NCBI GenBank assembly: GCA_948567375.1
Contig: OX419760.1
Coordinates: forward strand, 29,698,001 to 29,762,000
Direction: 5' to 3'
From: Lunularia cruciata
Taxonomy: Eukaryota; Streptophyta; Marchantiopsida; Lunulariales; Lunulariaceae
Length of the DNA stretch: 64,000 nt
Part shown: piece after piece, positions 22,962 through 35,668 of the stretch
Layout of the letters: every line of letters begins with the position of its first letter
Position numbering within the stretch: the stretch's first letter is position 1
Notes under the pieces: model-generated
The model's input: the letters and a program-made list of their open reading frames with translations, nothing else
Databases searched by the model: none
What the model was told of the DNA's origin: nothing
Position numbers and translations under genes: made by a program

Positions 22962-24214
22962 CTATTCACTATCACAAGAGTATGATGGATTTGGAGTAGG
23001 ATGCTTAACTTGAGTGAGCACTTTGAAATACTTACTTATTTCCTCAAGAAATTTTCCTACCTTGAGGAGACTCATTTTGATTTCATGAGTGCACTTTGAC
23101 TCTAAACTCTTCTCCTTGAATCTGTGTTTCTCTACCCTAGCTTTTCTTTTATTTGCACTCAATTTCTTCTCAATTTCAACTTTCATCTTCTTTGTCTCTA
23201 ATCTAATGCACTTGATCTCCATTTTCATCATTTTTTCTCTCTTTTCCTCATGTTGGTGGCTTCTAGTTCAGCTAGTTGTAACCTCTCCTTGGATTCCATA
23301 GTATCAAGCTTCAACATGGTAATTTTGGCTAAATCATGAGACAATGACATACTAGATGACAACCTTGACACCTTACTTGTTGATATTCTACTTGTTCTCC
23401 TCTTTGGGTCACATTCCCCTTCTTGGTTGAGGAAAGCACACTTGGATCCATCCCTTGTAGAAGTTAAAGGAGTGTGTAACAAAAGGTGAGTCCTCCATTG
23501 GTGCAACAAATGATGACTCATCCTCGGGTGATAGTATCCCATTGTCCATGCCTACACTTTCCATCCCTTGGGTGTTTGGGACAAACCGAGGGCCCGAGGC
23601 CAAGAGCATCAACTTTGGAGGAGATGGGAATTGAGAGCACTCCTCCGCACCTTCATGGACCTCCTTCAGGCCAACCTTGTTGAATTGGGATTTAAATCTC
23701 CCAAAATTATCCTAGTAGGTAGACTAATGTTTGCTCTATTCCCAAACATGACTTCCATTGTTGCAAAATGCGAGCACATTCCATTCAATTTATCTTTTAT
23801 GTTCTCCACCCTTTTCCATATTCCTTCTCTGTAAGACCTTCTCCCGTACACTTGTTCTTAAGTTTCTTTGTACTATTTCATGTACCTCAACCATTTCTTG
23901 TAAAGTCTATCACCTATCATAGACATATCAAGTCTTTGCCCCTCCTTGATAAAAAATGTTGCCATGAAACTAAAAGTGTTCTAGTTTTGAATGGGCTTTT
24001 TGCAATTCCCACCATGAATCTATGCAAAATGCTTGGGGTCCTCCAAAATATCCAATATTTGGCCATAATGGTGCATGACCATGCAAAACCATTCATTTTC
24101 CTTTCTTTTTCCAGACACAAAAGAAGACATCCTCAATAGTTCTCCAAATTTCCCTAATGGTTGTTTAGGTTGTGAATCCAGAGGAGAGTCTATAGATCTT
24201 GGATTGGTGTCCAA
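22962..24214 (-). pseudogene. SANT/Myb-like DNA-binding protein of PIF/Harbinger type, copy 1
   Basis: Minus-strand pieces read, in order, NEWFCMVMHHYGQILDILED (24,020-24,214), GRRSYREGIWKRVENIKDKL and NGMCSHFATMEVMF (23,666-23,851), a Ser/Pro-rich linker, then a long basic coiled coil with MSLSHDLAKITMLKLDTMES, LAELEATNMRKREKK and CIRLETKKMKVEIEKKLSAN (22,962-23,540). A trihelix/SANT-like N-terminus with a charged helical C-terminus is the layout of the second protein of plant PIF/Harbinger elements, which binds DNA with the transposase. Several stops and frameshifts make this copy inactive. It is convergent with the unknown gene to its left, the same arrangement as at 59-63.4 kb. Confidence 0.55.
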
Positions 24215-25480
24215 AAGTGAGTCTTTTGCCTTGAAACAAGGTACTTGATCTCCCAGTGCTAAATTTTTTTTGCATTTTTGGAGTAAAATTCCTCAACTCC
24301 CAATCAATTTCTTGGTTGCCATAGGGCGGTGCAGATCACTTCCCACACCAATGCAAAACTAAAAAACTGCCATTTAGTGGATTGACAGAAGGAGCATTTA
24401 CACTTGGGATGGTGAATTTGAGTTTTGAGTTTAGAATTCAAAAGTTGAGAGCATGCATTTTGGATTTTGGATTGACCATCAATTTATAAATCAAGACCAA
24501 CTCACCCAACCACATAGCCCTACTCTCAAGAAACCATGTCACCTCTTCTGACTATCATTTATTCAAATACTGCATTCCTAAACCTCTCTAGCATGGCACC
24601 TGATTTTTAAAAATGAATGCAACTTGGACAAAATACCCCATAATTGAATTTATAGAGTATTCATTTATTGCCATCTTGTCTCACAACAAAGTTCACTAAA
24701 AATAATTACAAAGTTTGTTATTTATCCCATAAAAATTCATCAAATCTATTTCTGAAACCCCCTATTGCTTCGTGTTGTAATCTTTCACCATGAACTACAA
24801 AAAGAGAGGAGATCAACTTCCAAGGAGGCCAAAAAAATGCCTTAAATGTTTACTCCAACATGATAAACTAATGTTTGAATAATGGAATATCGAACTAGTT
24901 GTATATCATATTGACTCTATTGGGGCTTAGCCCCATTTTACCTTTTTTTGTCTCACCCTTGTATGGCTTGATGGGGGTCTTTCACTCCTTAGTGTTTTGT
25001 ATACGTTCACCCTTTTCATTCATTTGTATATCAAGTTAATGCATATCATTAGCTCTGCACAAGAGAATGAACCAATTCATGTCAATGCCTAATGGCAGAG
25101 GAATGGGTCAATGAGATTAGAAGTAAACAGAACATGTGGGCATGATAGGATTGGTGAGGAGTACTACACACATGAAATCAATAGTAATCCATCAATTGCA
25201 ACAACATATAATTGGCACTCAACTTACATAAAACTAGACTTCTATTAGCTCTTATAGATGCTTGGGGGCCTTCCTTCAATGAGCCATCCAAGGCTTCCTA
25301 GAGAGCCTACTCTATATCAAAAGATCATGCATCATCTTGTTTATTAGCACCATATTAATACAATAGCTAAGAGGTTATATTCCATCCATAATAACAAAAG
25401 CTAGGCCAACCATAATCAGCAAGAATGAACCATAAAAGAAGAATAACACATCAAAGAGGGAGTAGTGTGTATATACATTG
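24215..25480. other. No gene seen
   Basis: AT-rich, with no open frame above 60 codons and no structure I recognise. It may hold the worn outer end of the element at 20-24 kb. The right end leads into the retroelement terminal repeat. Confidence 0.5.
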
Positions 25481-26200
25481 CTACACAATATACACTTTAG
25501 AAGCACAACTCACACATAAGTCATACATGAACTCTAAAGTGCCATAATAATCAATTCTTCATTAACTCAATCCACACTCAGATAGACCAGTACTTGATTT
25601 TTCATTCAATCACTTTGCCAAAAATCAAGCACTAGTTACAATCAAGCCACACCCACTCTAGCTAAGAGATTCCATGTGATACTCACCGGCCTTTGTCCAC
25701 CATAGTTAGGAACTTGAAAGCTCTACATCAGAGAAGTGAGCTCTCTGGAGCTGCACTTTGAAGATATACCTTTGATTTTGACCTAGATCTCTAGCCTTAA
25801 TGGTCTTGTTGATGGCACACCTAATGGTGTGATGGTGCAAGTGATGGTGTGTCCCACCATGTATTAGTACCCCAAATTGTCAACAAGTAATCCATGAGTA
25901 ACTACCAAAATACTTATGACTACGAACATTATTACTCCAATGTTTGAGCAATCTAGCTTTGACACCACAAATGTCATGACAATTGTTGTGCATATATACA
26001 TTGCTACAAAACATACATCATTGTCAACATCATACACTATAGAAGCACAACTCATACATAAGTCATACATGAACTCTAAAGTGCCACAATCATCTCCTAG
26101 TTGGCAGTTAGGTCCCTCTAACTCCAAATAGACATCTACTCCAAGTATATGGTATACCCTATGGTGGGCAAAGATCAAGAGGCCGGATATTATCAAGCCC
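25481..26200. mobile_element. Retroelement terminal repeat (LTR-like), left copy
   Basis: From about 25,540 to 26,000 this matches 34,930-35,380 in the same orientation, for example 'aatcaagccacacccactct' and 'gctgcactttgaag'. Inside it, 25,490-25,545 and 26,010-26,090 repeat one another ('cacataagtcatacatgaac'). The spacing of about 9.4 kb, with gypsy pol between, suggests a 3' LTR of a minus-strand element, but TG/CA ends were not located. Confidence 0.5.
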
Positions 26201-26849
26201 CATTGTTAGTCGTATGTTTAAAATCTATACCATATAAAGGGTGAAATAGCTATAGGTTAAGTACATCTAGGACATAACCATTGTCCATGAGAAACCACCA
26301 TGAGAGAAGGAGTCAAACATACCATATGCCATCCTCTTGAATAGCTATCACACACCCACATAATAACAGCTCTACCATAAGAGACACATAACATACACCG
26401 CAAGCTTGTATCCATAGTACCATCAATGTTTTGGGAGGTTGCATGGCATGCAATTCCACATATGATCCTTCCAAACAATGCCATCATATCCTTCCAACAC
26501 AAGGACTCTTGAAGGCAAAACCTCATGCACTCGCAAGATAGTGTGGCCTATAATAACATCAAGTGTTGTCAATGTTATCTGTTGTAGATATACATAGTTA
26601 CCTAAATGAAAGCTTTGGATTGAGGGTCTATAGCCTCCTCCTCAAATAGTAACATAGCATAAGGTATCCCTATGTTGAGTAATTTCCAAGTTCTTAAAGG
26701 CCATTGGCATCACTCTCCAAAAGATCTCTACTTGTTAAGAACATGCAATCACCCATAAATCTAGATCATCCAGGTCCAAAAATATAGTAGCATCTTGAGA
26801 AATATCTATAGGTAAATCTGGATCTTGTCCATAGAGTAGAAAGTAAGTA

Positions 26850-27200
26850 GAGAAGGATGCTAACAAGACTTGCCAAGGTAACTGGAGATCCCAATCTCCC
26901 AAGTGTCTTCTCTACAACCCATACTTATGCAATCCTCTCTTCACTATTAGAACCAATCTCTCTACTAAGCCATCTACCTCAAGGTGATCTCAAGAAGTAA
27001 TATGCTGATCAATCAAGGCCTTGTTACACAAGACCTGAAACTCTCCCAGGAACTCTGCACCTTGATTAGTCAAAACCTCAATTGGTGCACCAAAATGACC
27101 AAGAACCCAATCCAAAACAAGTAAGTTGTCCCTTCACTAAACTTGTCAGGAAGTGCCACCAACTCAATCCACATGGTGAAGTGCTCCATCATAAACCAAA
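26850..27200 (-). pseudogene. Integrase fragment of the second gypsy element
   Basis: Minus-strand frames give MEHFTMWIELVALPDKFSEG, then LDWVLGHFGAPIEVLTNQGA and EFLGEFQVLC, then DHLEVDGLVERLV and IVKRGL. This is the integrase core: 'HFTMWIE' follows the first Asp, 'EVLTDQGxEF' holds the second Asp (here Asn), and 'H.E.DGLVERLV' holds the Glu. A frameshift splits it near 27,130. The Asp-to-Asn change makes it inactive. Confidence 0.75.
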
Positions 27201-27892
27201 ATATATCAATGATGTCTCACAATCAACGGTAAAGGTCCAACAAAGTCCAAACTCAAATAGTAACCCACTCCCATGATAGGTAATGGGTGTAACTATGGTG
27301 TAGAGCATTAAATGATGCTATATTTCAATCACAAACCACACCTTTGGCAACAAATTGATGTACATCAATCTGCATATCATGCGACCAAGAATGACTATAG
27401 AGTAAGCTATATGTACGCTTTAATCCAACATGTCCTAGCTCCTCATGAGCATGATGAACCAACTATGGTCTTGGAGATAGAAGTGGTAATACTCCCACTC
27501 TACCATCCTCCCATACACAAAGAAGGTATATTCTCTCCAATCTAAACCACTTGGTTTGCTGAAGAACATGGTCTCTCTCCTTGGTACCAATTATGCCACC
27601 CACAACACCAATGCAAAGATAATCTATCACTCAGACATCATCATGAATGTCTTGCTAAATTGTGCCTCTAGATTTGTTACCTCAATAACTCTTCTAGTAT
27701 GTGTTGAGAGATACAATAAAAGCCTTAGAGAATAAACATAAGAAAGTAGGTGTATTCCAACTTGGCACCATCTCCTTATCTGTCTCACCATACCAACATG
27801 CTCTAGTTTGATCCTATTGATATGGACATGGGTTTCTACTCAACCCATCTGCATCACAGTCCACCACTCTAGGTCTATGAATAATCATGAAA

Positions 27893-28282
27893 TCATACTT
27901 TTATAAAATCAAAGTCCATCATGCAAACTTCCTTGAAAGCATGTTGGACTTCATCAACCATTTTAGTGGTTGATAAGCCCAACAACCCTAAGAATCTATA
28001 TTTCCTAGGATGTAATTTGAGTCCATGAGATCTCACTCCTTGAAACACCTCCAACAAATGTCTCTCATGCTCCTCCACAAGAGTGCTATAGACCAAAATG
28101 TCATCAATGTTATGTTGAGAAAAATCCAATCTTTTTAGGATCCTATCCATGACCCTTTGAAATTTGGCAAGAGCATTCTTTAAACCAAATGGTAAAAACC
28201 TCCATTGATATAATACATCCTTACCATAAGGATCAATAGCCCAAAATGTTATCTTGGATTTATCCTCCTCCTTGATTGGCAA
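27893..28282 (-). pseudogene. Reverse transcriptase fragment of the second gypsy element
   Basis: The 129-codon frame contains ITFWAIDPYGKDVLYQWRFL, PFGLKNALAKFQRVMDRIL and HNIDDILVYST, then HPRKYRFLG. These are RT motifs from the fingers to the thumb: 'PFGLxNAPxxFQ', and 'YIDDIxVxS' with the first aromatic residue changed to Asn. The upstream half of RT is lost to stops. Confidence 0.85.
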
Positions 28283-30339
28283 CTACTAATATCTTGCTCA
28301 AAGATCCAAAGTACTAAAGACCTTTCCATGCCCAATCACATCAAAGATCTCCTCCAGCATAGGCATGGTACATCAATCAACCCTAGTCTATTGATTGACA
28401 AGACTCAAGAATCTCCAAACTCTCCATCTTTCCCCTCCCATAAGCTTGGGTCCAAGATCTGGCTCCCAAGTATCCTCTATAACTTATGTAGGAGTGGAAG
28501 AAGTACTAAATTTTTGCTACATTGAGCCCTTGGGAGTAGTAGTGTCATGCTCCCAACCACTAAAGTTCCCAACCTCAGTGTTGAAAACTCTCTCCGATTT
28601 AGTTGCAAGCTCCATGCGTCCTCTAGTTGCATCCCAAGTAGACCAAAGGGGTAACCCAAGTAGACCACACTCACCTAGATGGACCTCAAGTAGAACTCTC
28701 TCACTAGTAGCCAATGGTTTTGTCCTAAGAATACCCTCCCCACTCAATCCATCAAACTGAACATGTGCTTGAATTGTCTTGATAGGCACAAAGCTCACAA
28801 ATGTCCCAATGGTGATGCCTATCAAGCACAATATTTGCCATTTGCCAAGCTAGAGCTCACAATCCAAGTCAAACAGTTGAGGTCCCTAACCTAACACCTA
28901 ACAATTGGATGCCTCTAACATTATTGTAGCAGTGGTTACACTTGTGCAAAAACCCATTGCCCACTCCCTCTCATCAGCATTGGGCTTTTCCAATTGCTGT
29001 GACTATGAGTCCCAAATAAGTCCAAGACCTCCCTCTCAAAAAGCACGGGAGCTTGGGAAACTCATAAGTGTGGGTAAAGTAGCTTAGGCTGTCCAAAAAG
29101 GTTCACCATTGCCATAAGTGACCTATCAACCACTACCACTATTTGAGATTGGCGCCCAACATCCACGATGTCATCATTATTAAGGTGGTCTAGTTGTTGA
29201 ATCCCATCATAAGCACACTATAGAACCTCTTTAGGTACAAAGTTTGTCCACCAAAGACAAAGATGATAAGCCCATGATCCCACTCTGGTTACATCTAACA
29301 ATAGGTTCCATCCAAGAATGGACCTAATGTGTACTTGCCAGCACCCAAGTATGAGTATTGCCCATCGAAGGGACATTCTTCAAAATCTAGGTTGGAGAAA
29401 CAGATTGATGAACATGGAGATGTTGTAGTATATGTAACATCTCCCAAAACACATCAGAATGGAGATCCTAAAGACATTGACCTTGGCCAACACGAGTATG
29501 TCCCTAACATGGCCATCCAAAAATACCAAATGAATAGGACCATGTCTCTCTAGATCCTATGCCCCCTGTAAGGAAATATCTATTGGTAGGGTCTTTTTGT
29601 AATCCTTGATAATAATTTAGGATATTGATAGGCCAAGAGAGACTTGCCTAGCAGTCTCATCTCTCTTTACATACAAGTGCCTCTGTACTTGGATACCTAC
29701 TTATAATTCCGTAGTTAGTCTAATGTTAATCCCACCAAACAACTCCAATAGACATACTCTCTCTATTGGATATTCCAAAGCAATGAGTGTGGTATCCAAA
29801 GGTGACAATGTAACAGACTTATGAGGTTCATCCTTACATTGGTCTCTTGGTGGTAGAAAGGCTTCATTCCAAGCCTATTGCACCAACTGATCTGCATGTT
29901 GCTACAATGCCTCCTCAAACTCCACAATGGAACATCCAAGGTGGATGGAATGATTCCACTTGTACTCCAAATTTGAGTGATCACCTCTGGTACTAGAATA
30001 TCCTTTGCATGGGCATTCCCCTCCAATAAGTCACCAGGCCAAGTAACAAAACCACTAAAAATTGAAATTGATGCCATGGTCCCTAATTGTAGTAAGCCAA
30101 GACTACCATTACTAAAGCGTATTGGTAGGCAACATACTTGTCCCTCACCTAACTACCAACCTGGTCTATAGGAGATTACCTTGTCCTAATAGTCAATATT
30201 GAAACTCATATAACACTACTCCACATCATATGACTCTACTATTGCCGCTGTCGTAGGGTTTTTTGGTCTCAAGAGTGTGCCAAGCACTTGGCTGCTCGTG
30301 CTTAGATTGCTCTTGTTGTCAATGACATAAGACTTCTCA

Positions 30340-30560
30340 TAGCCCAACACTCTCTCTCTCTCTCTTACTTTGGTATGGTCGGAAATCTCATCCCTGGTAG
30401 GGCAGGTTGTTCTAATTGCTCCTAGGGGTAGGCTTCTCTTAGGGTTTGTATGTTGGATCTGGCAGATTAATGCTGAGCTGTTGTGTTTGGTCTCATGGCT
30501 CTACTCCTATATAGTCTCATTTCCAGTTTTTCTTTTTCTTTTTCTTTTTCTTTTTTGGTG
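30340..30560. repeat. Short (CT) and T-rich microsatellites
   Basis: A short (CT) run lies near 30,350-30,365 and a 'tttttctttttctttttc' run near 30,528-30,556. They mark the start of a pyrimidine-rich zone. Confidence 0.8.
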
Positions 30561-30819
30561 CTTGGGTTTGTGGTTTTGGATCAGATGGATTCCTAGGACG
30601 GGTTCTGATGAGACTTATGGGATATTCACAAGCAAACTAACCGTGATCAAACCACCCCGGCATCCAGATCATTGAACTGTGTCAATCACATAGACTGGAC
30701 CAAGAGCTCCTAAAATGGAGTCCTTCCCTTGACAATATTCATAATTCAGAGTGCACACATCTATTCACGAATCATCATCTTAACCAGTCATGCTGTAATA
30801 AGTTGGATAAAGGCAAATA

Positions 30820-32970
30820 GCTCTTTCCTATGCAATGACCACACCTAACTCATCACCTGTCCAATCAACTCATTCCAGCAAATCTTTCCATCCTTGTCCA
30901 ATCACAAACAATCAACTTTCTCAACCTCTTCTCTTCTATGCCCTGTCACAGTCAAGACAAGATCACTCTAGAAAATTCATTGGTCTTCTCTGCTTGCACA
31001 ACCAAGCATTTCTCTCTTCCTTCTGCCCAAACTTTCCCCTCAAAGGTTCCCTTGTCTGTATCTCAATTTCTCATTTGATGCATCATCTCTCTTCCTTCTC
31101 TCTGCTCATACAAGCAATTTCTCTCACCTTCAAAGTTCTCCGCCATAACCCTTCAGCCTGTCAGAAAAAACAAGGAACTCTTCTCTCCTTCTGCTTCTGC
31201 ACAATCAACCACCTCCCTTCTGAGACTTCTATCCTCTGTAGCCTTCGTCAAAACCTTCACCTTCTTTCCTTAAATCCTCTCTGGCCTTGTTTCAGCCAAG
31301 GACCTCCTTCCTGACCAATCAAAGCTTCTCCCAAACCCTTTTGTGGCACTTCACTATCAAGACTTCTCTCTCTTAACTCTCCTTTTAGTCTCCATTCACT
31401 ATCAAGACTACTCTCTGATTTCTTGAAGCACTCTCCAAAGATCTAATGTCAATTCACTGTCAAGAGCTCCTCTCTGATCTCTCAAAGCATTCTCCAAAGC
31501 TCTAATGTCAATTCACTGTCAAAGAGTCCTCATGCTTTCATTTGAAGCATTCCTCAAAGCTCTACTGCTTTGTCAGCTCCTCTCCAGCAAGATTTCTCTC
31601 TCAACATTTTCTCTCAAAGTCCTTCCTGTCTGCATCCATCAGCAAAACATCTTCTCTCGAAGCTTTCCCTTAAACCCTACAGCTCTGACTTCTCCAGCAA
31701 GATTTCTCTCTCAACTCATTTTCTCTCAAAAAAATTTCCCGTCAAAATTTCATTCTATGTCCAAGTTCCCAGCTCCTACACATTTGCACTGTCCTTTGAG
31801 ATCTTTCCCTTCTCTGCCCTGCACTCTCAGGCCTTACTTCAAAATTATCTCTCTATCCAAGTTCCAACTCCTCCACATCCACACTCTTCCTTCAAGAAAA
31901 AAACCCTTCTCTCAGGCCTTCTCTCTCAAGCCCTTACTTCAAAATTATCTCTCTTCCTGATGTTGCTGCACAAGCCACACCTCCTTCCTGCAAAACTTTT
32001 CCTATTGCAGCTCTTCACAGCCCCTTCTCCTGTCACTGCTTCTCTTCACTTCAAAACTGCATCCTTCCTTCTTCTTGTCACAGTCCTCCAGAGCTCACCA
32101 ACCTCCAAACCCTCAAAACCCCAACATAGCTAGATTTCCTCTCAAAAGTTTCATTCCTTGCAGCTACTTCAATAATAACACCTTTGCACAGCCAGGTCTT
32201 CTCTCAAAATTTTCCCTTCCTCTCTATACTTTTGCTTCTTCTCTGTCCTTCAATGTCTTTTCCTTCTCTTTCTCTCACTCTCTCCTCTGTCCAGGACCTA
32301 ATCCTTTGAAAATTCTCCTGTCTCCAAACAGGCCTTTCTATCCAGATTTCTCCCTGCACATCAAGCCTTTCTCCCTTTTTTTCCTCTGTCTTCTTCTCTC
32401 AAAATTCTCTCCTGATTCGAGTTCTTCCTACCTCCTGTCCTCTCAAAAATTGCTTTTGTGAAGTCCTCACAAAACCCTTCACTTTGCTGCAAAAGTTTGC
32501 CTTCCTGCTATCCTCACAACCTACTCCTTCAAAAATCTGTCTACCGCCCCTCTCTCTCCTTTGTCCTAAACCTAATCCTTCAAAAATTCTCTTGTCTCCA
32601 AACAAGCCTTTCTCTTGAGATTCCTCCCTGCACATCCTCTTGAGCCTCTCTCCCTTCTCTTCCTATGTCCTCTTCTCTCAAAAGTCTCTCCTAAGTCACA
32701 TTTCAAAGAAAAAAAGAGTCCTTTCCCTTCTGTCTTGTGCCCTGTCCCTTCCCCCTCTACCATCAGCCCTTGTCACATGCCCTTAACTTTCTTGAGAAAA
32801 TAAAAACCTGTTACTCCTTCACATGCCACTATCCCTCGAAGCCCTTCCTCTTCTCTTCTTCTTTTGTTTTCTTTTCAGGCCTTGTTCTCGCAGCCAACCA
32901 ACTCTTTTTGTCTCTTGTTTCCCAAGGCACTCCCTTGAGGCTAAAGACTCTTTTGCTCTGCCACTAAAAT
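30820..32970. repeat. 2.1-kb pyrimidine-rich block
   Basis: The plus strand is mostly C and T, with recurring words such as 'tctctcaaa', 'ccttctctctc' and 'agcaagatttctctctcaac' (31,590 and 31,690). Near-tandem blocks lie at 31,380-31,570 ('tcaattcactgtcaa' repeated). Long frames here (30,835-32,461) come from the composition. On the other strand it is purine-rich with 'ttttgagagaa' words, like 51,640-53,400. Purine-rich untranslated regions occur in some plant LTR elements. Confidence 0.65.
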
Positions 32971-34560
32971 GAAAAATACTCTTAGGATCCCAATAAACAA
33001 AGTCATGAGTCCTTGTAACATAAGTCTAAGCTCCAGAATATGTAACTCCAAAAAAACTCCCATTTGCATGCAAACTAATAGATACTCCTGGGTTTATGTA
33101 TCATTTGAGAGCTTTCAAGCTCACAAAATATTAACAAAACTTCCGACTTCACAATGATATGAAGAATATTCCCATGACACAATAACCAAAAAAAACCCAA
33201 AGTCATTGCAATACAAGAAACCAAAGCCTTCACACCAAATGATGGCATCAATAGTACGTGTGGATTATTTTCCCTACGACACCACAATAGCCTGAGCTCT
33301 CACCACAGAGCTATCAATTGGATGATCAAGCTGAATCTGGACAATGAGCTCTCCATATGTGATGTATTGTGTAGAACCACCACCTAGAGATATCTAGATC
33401 TGAAATGGACACCTCTCCACATTGGTCTTTTGTAGATCTCGACCAAAAATTGTAGCCTTCCCCAACATAAGGGGCTATGCACCAAACTCTAATAAGACCC
33501 TCTATGGTGTATAGAACTTCCTTGAAGGTCCCACCAGATGGAAAATCCTCCTTCTTGTTATCCAATAGGACAACTCCAAGTGTGAATCATGCTCGCTCAA
33601 AGGCAAGTCTGGCTAGTAACTCTCCAATCTAGCTGCTATTGCCTACCATAAACCATTGGTCATTGAGTGAATCCTATGCTCCTCAACCACCTCTATTCTA
33701 GTATTAGGAACCACATCATCCATACTCTCACAAAGTGTAGCAGCCAACCAAAAAACTAGAGTTGGGTCAACTTCCAATGTAGACATGTCATTGGTTAAGA
33801 ATAAAGTGAAACATATAAGCAACTTAGCCGCCCCCAACATCAAGCTAGACACAATTGGTGTAGTAATAGGTGACTGACTAGTAGGTAGTATATCATGCAC
33901 CCCATCACCACCTACCACACTTACACTAGAGCATTTAGGAGCTATGGATGTCATCTATAGTGCCTTAGAGAGTATGAAAGATTGGGGAAGTCAGACTTGT
34001 CTACCGGCCTCTCCTCTTTGTGGGTCCAACTCCATTGCCTCTAGGCTTTGGAGCACATATTGTATCAACAACGGATTGACTTTGTCACCACTTGATATAA
34101 TAGGAGGGTTTATTTACTTCCACTGCTACCAAGATCACCAAGAATGGGAGCAAATTGCCTCTTGCCAAATTTGATATAAATCTAATGTAAATCTGATGTA
34201 ATTGGTTGATTGTGAAATCCTTTGCTAAATCTCTACTTGAGCAACATTGAAAGAATGAGGATCTTTAAATCTCTAATTCAAGAGGATGTGTTCTCAACTC
34301 CACCTTAAATTTTACATTTCAAGTTCAACATGTACCAAATCAGCCCTAATTTCACCTCTTGGGCTCAAATTGAACACTACTCCTTGAAATTGACTCCATT
34401 CTCATCAAAATTTGGCCAACACTTATGTGCACAGTCACTCCTAGGGGAATTTGAACCACAATCAAGGTGCCAACGATTAACCAAGCTTGGAGATACCACC
34501 AACACCTTCAACTCCTACACCAGATTTCTCCTTGATTCTCACTTCTCACTTCCCTTGGAA
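32970..34560. other. No intact gene; probable retroelement leader or gag debris
   Basis: Short minus-strand frames (33,326-33,565; 33,643-33,954) lack any recognisable domain. Given the element orientation this would be the 5' end of the second gypsy element, but no CCHC knuckle or primer site was found. Confidence 0.35.
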
Positions 34561-34564
34561 CTTT

Positions 34565-35385
34565 AGAATTCTTGTATGACTTATGTATGAGTTGTGCTTC
34601 TATAGTGTATGATGTTGATAATGATGTATGTTCTATAGCAATGTATATATGCATGGCAACTATCAAGACATTTGTGGTATCAAAGCTAGATTCCTTGGAC
34701 ACTAGAGTAGTAGTGTTGGTAGTCATAGGTATCTTGGTAGCTTCTCATGGGTTACTTGTTCATGATCCAATTTCATGTTTGGGATACTGATTACATGGTG
34801 GGACCCATGGTCACTTGTACCATCAGCACCGTTGGGTTTGCCATCAACGGGACTGTTAAGGTTGGAGACCTAGGTCAAAATCAAAGGTATGTTTTTGAAG
34901 TGCAGCTTCAAAGAGCTCACTTCTATGATGTAATCAATTCTTCATTAATTTGAATCACATTCAAAAAAATCAGTACTTGATCATTCACTCGATCACTTTG
35001 CCAACAATTGTGCACTAACTACAATCAAGCCACACCCACTCTAGCTAAGAGACTCTAGGTGAAGCTCGCCAACCTCTGTCCACTATAACTCAAAGGTTCA
35101 ACATCATAGAAATGAGCTCTCTAGAGCTGCACTTTGAAGGTATACTTTTGATTTTGACCTAGGTCTTAAGTCCTAACAGTCCTGCTGATGGCACACCCAA
35201 CAGCGTGAGTAATGCAAGTGACTGTGTGTTCCACCATGTGATCAGTACCCCGAATAAGAAATTAAACCGTCAACAAGTAGTTCGTGAGTATCTACCAAAA
35301 TACCTATGATTACCAACATTACTACTCTAGTGTCCAAGCAATCTAACTTTGGTATCACAAATGTTGTAATAAGGGCTTACATCAA
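34565..35385. repeat. Large imperfect inverted repeat, arms about 300-360 bp
   Basis: The left arm (about 34,565-34,930) is the reverse complement of the right arm (about 35,090-35,385) with moderate divergence. For example 'gattttgacctaggtct' on the right pairs with 'agacctaggtcaaaatc' on the left, and 'catcatagaa' with 'ttctatgatg'. A 160-bp spacer separates them. The right arm plus spacer recurs at 25,540-26,000. The structure could fold as a long hairpin or reflect two head-to-head LTRs. Confidence 0.75.
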
Positions 35386-35668
35386 CTGTTCTCTTTCTAT
35401 TTGAAAACGGAAGGTTTAACAAAAATCTTAGTCTTATGCACTTAACTACAATTTCCAATTTTGAAGCTGCACACCTGCATGTGAGTGATGAACGTCACGT
35501 ACCAACATACGAAATAACCAGCAACCTTGTCTTACAAGGAAAAAGAACAAGAAAGTTGAGGAAAGGATGTTTCTTTTATAATTAAAAGTAGCTAACTGTC
35601 ATTGATAAATGACATTGTTCTAGTCTAGGTGATATTTGGCTTGCTTGGACCTTCACTAGAAAGCGACT

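Larger units (their letters stand above)
26200..30250 (-). mobile_element. Second Ty3/gypsy element, degenerate internal region
   Basis: Integrase (about 26,850-27,200) and RT (27,893-28,282) lie in the expected minus-strand order. The rest, 28,300-30,250, presumably held protease and gag, but only short broken frames remain. Plus-strand frames (28,328-28,760 and others) are antisense shadows. The family differs from elements A and B at 1-7 kb. Confidence 0.65.

Noticed and set aside
30835-32461. Series of Ser/Leu/Pro-rich frames
   Set aside because: They overlap in several frames across a pyrimidine-rich block; there is no consistent start, domain or homologue.
25481-35385. One complete LTR retrotransposon bounded by the two terminal repeats
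   Set aside because: The spacing and the pol position fit, but no TG/CA ends, primer site or target duplication was found, and the right repeat has an extra inverted arm. I keep the parts as separate features.
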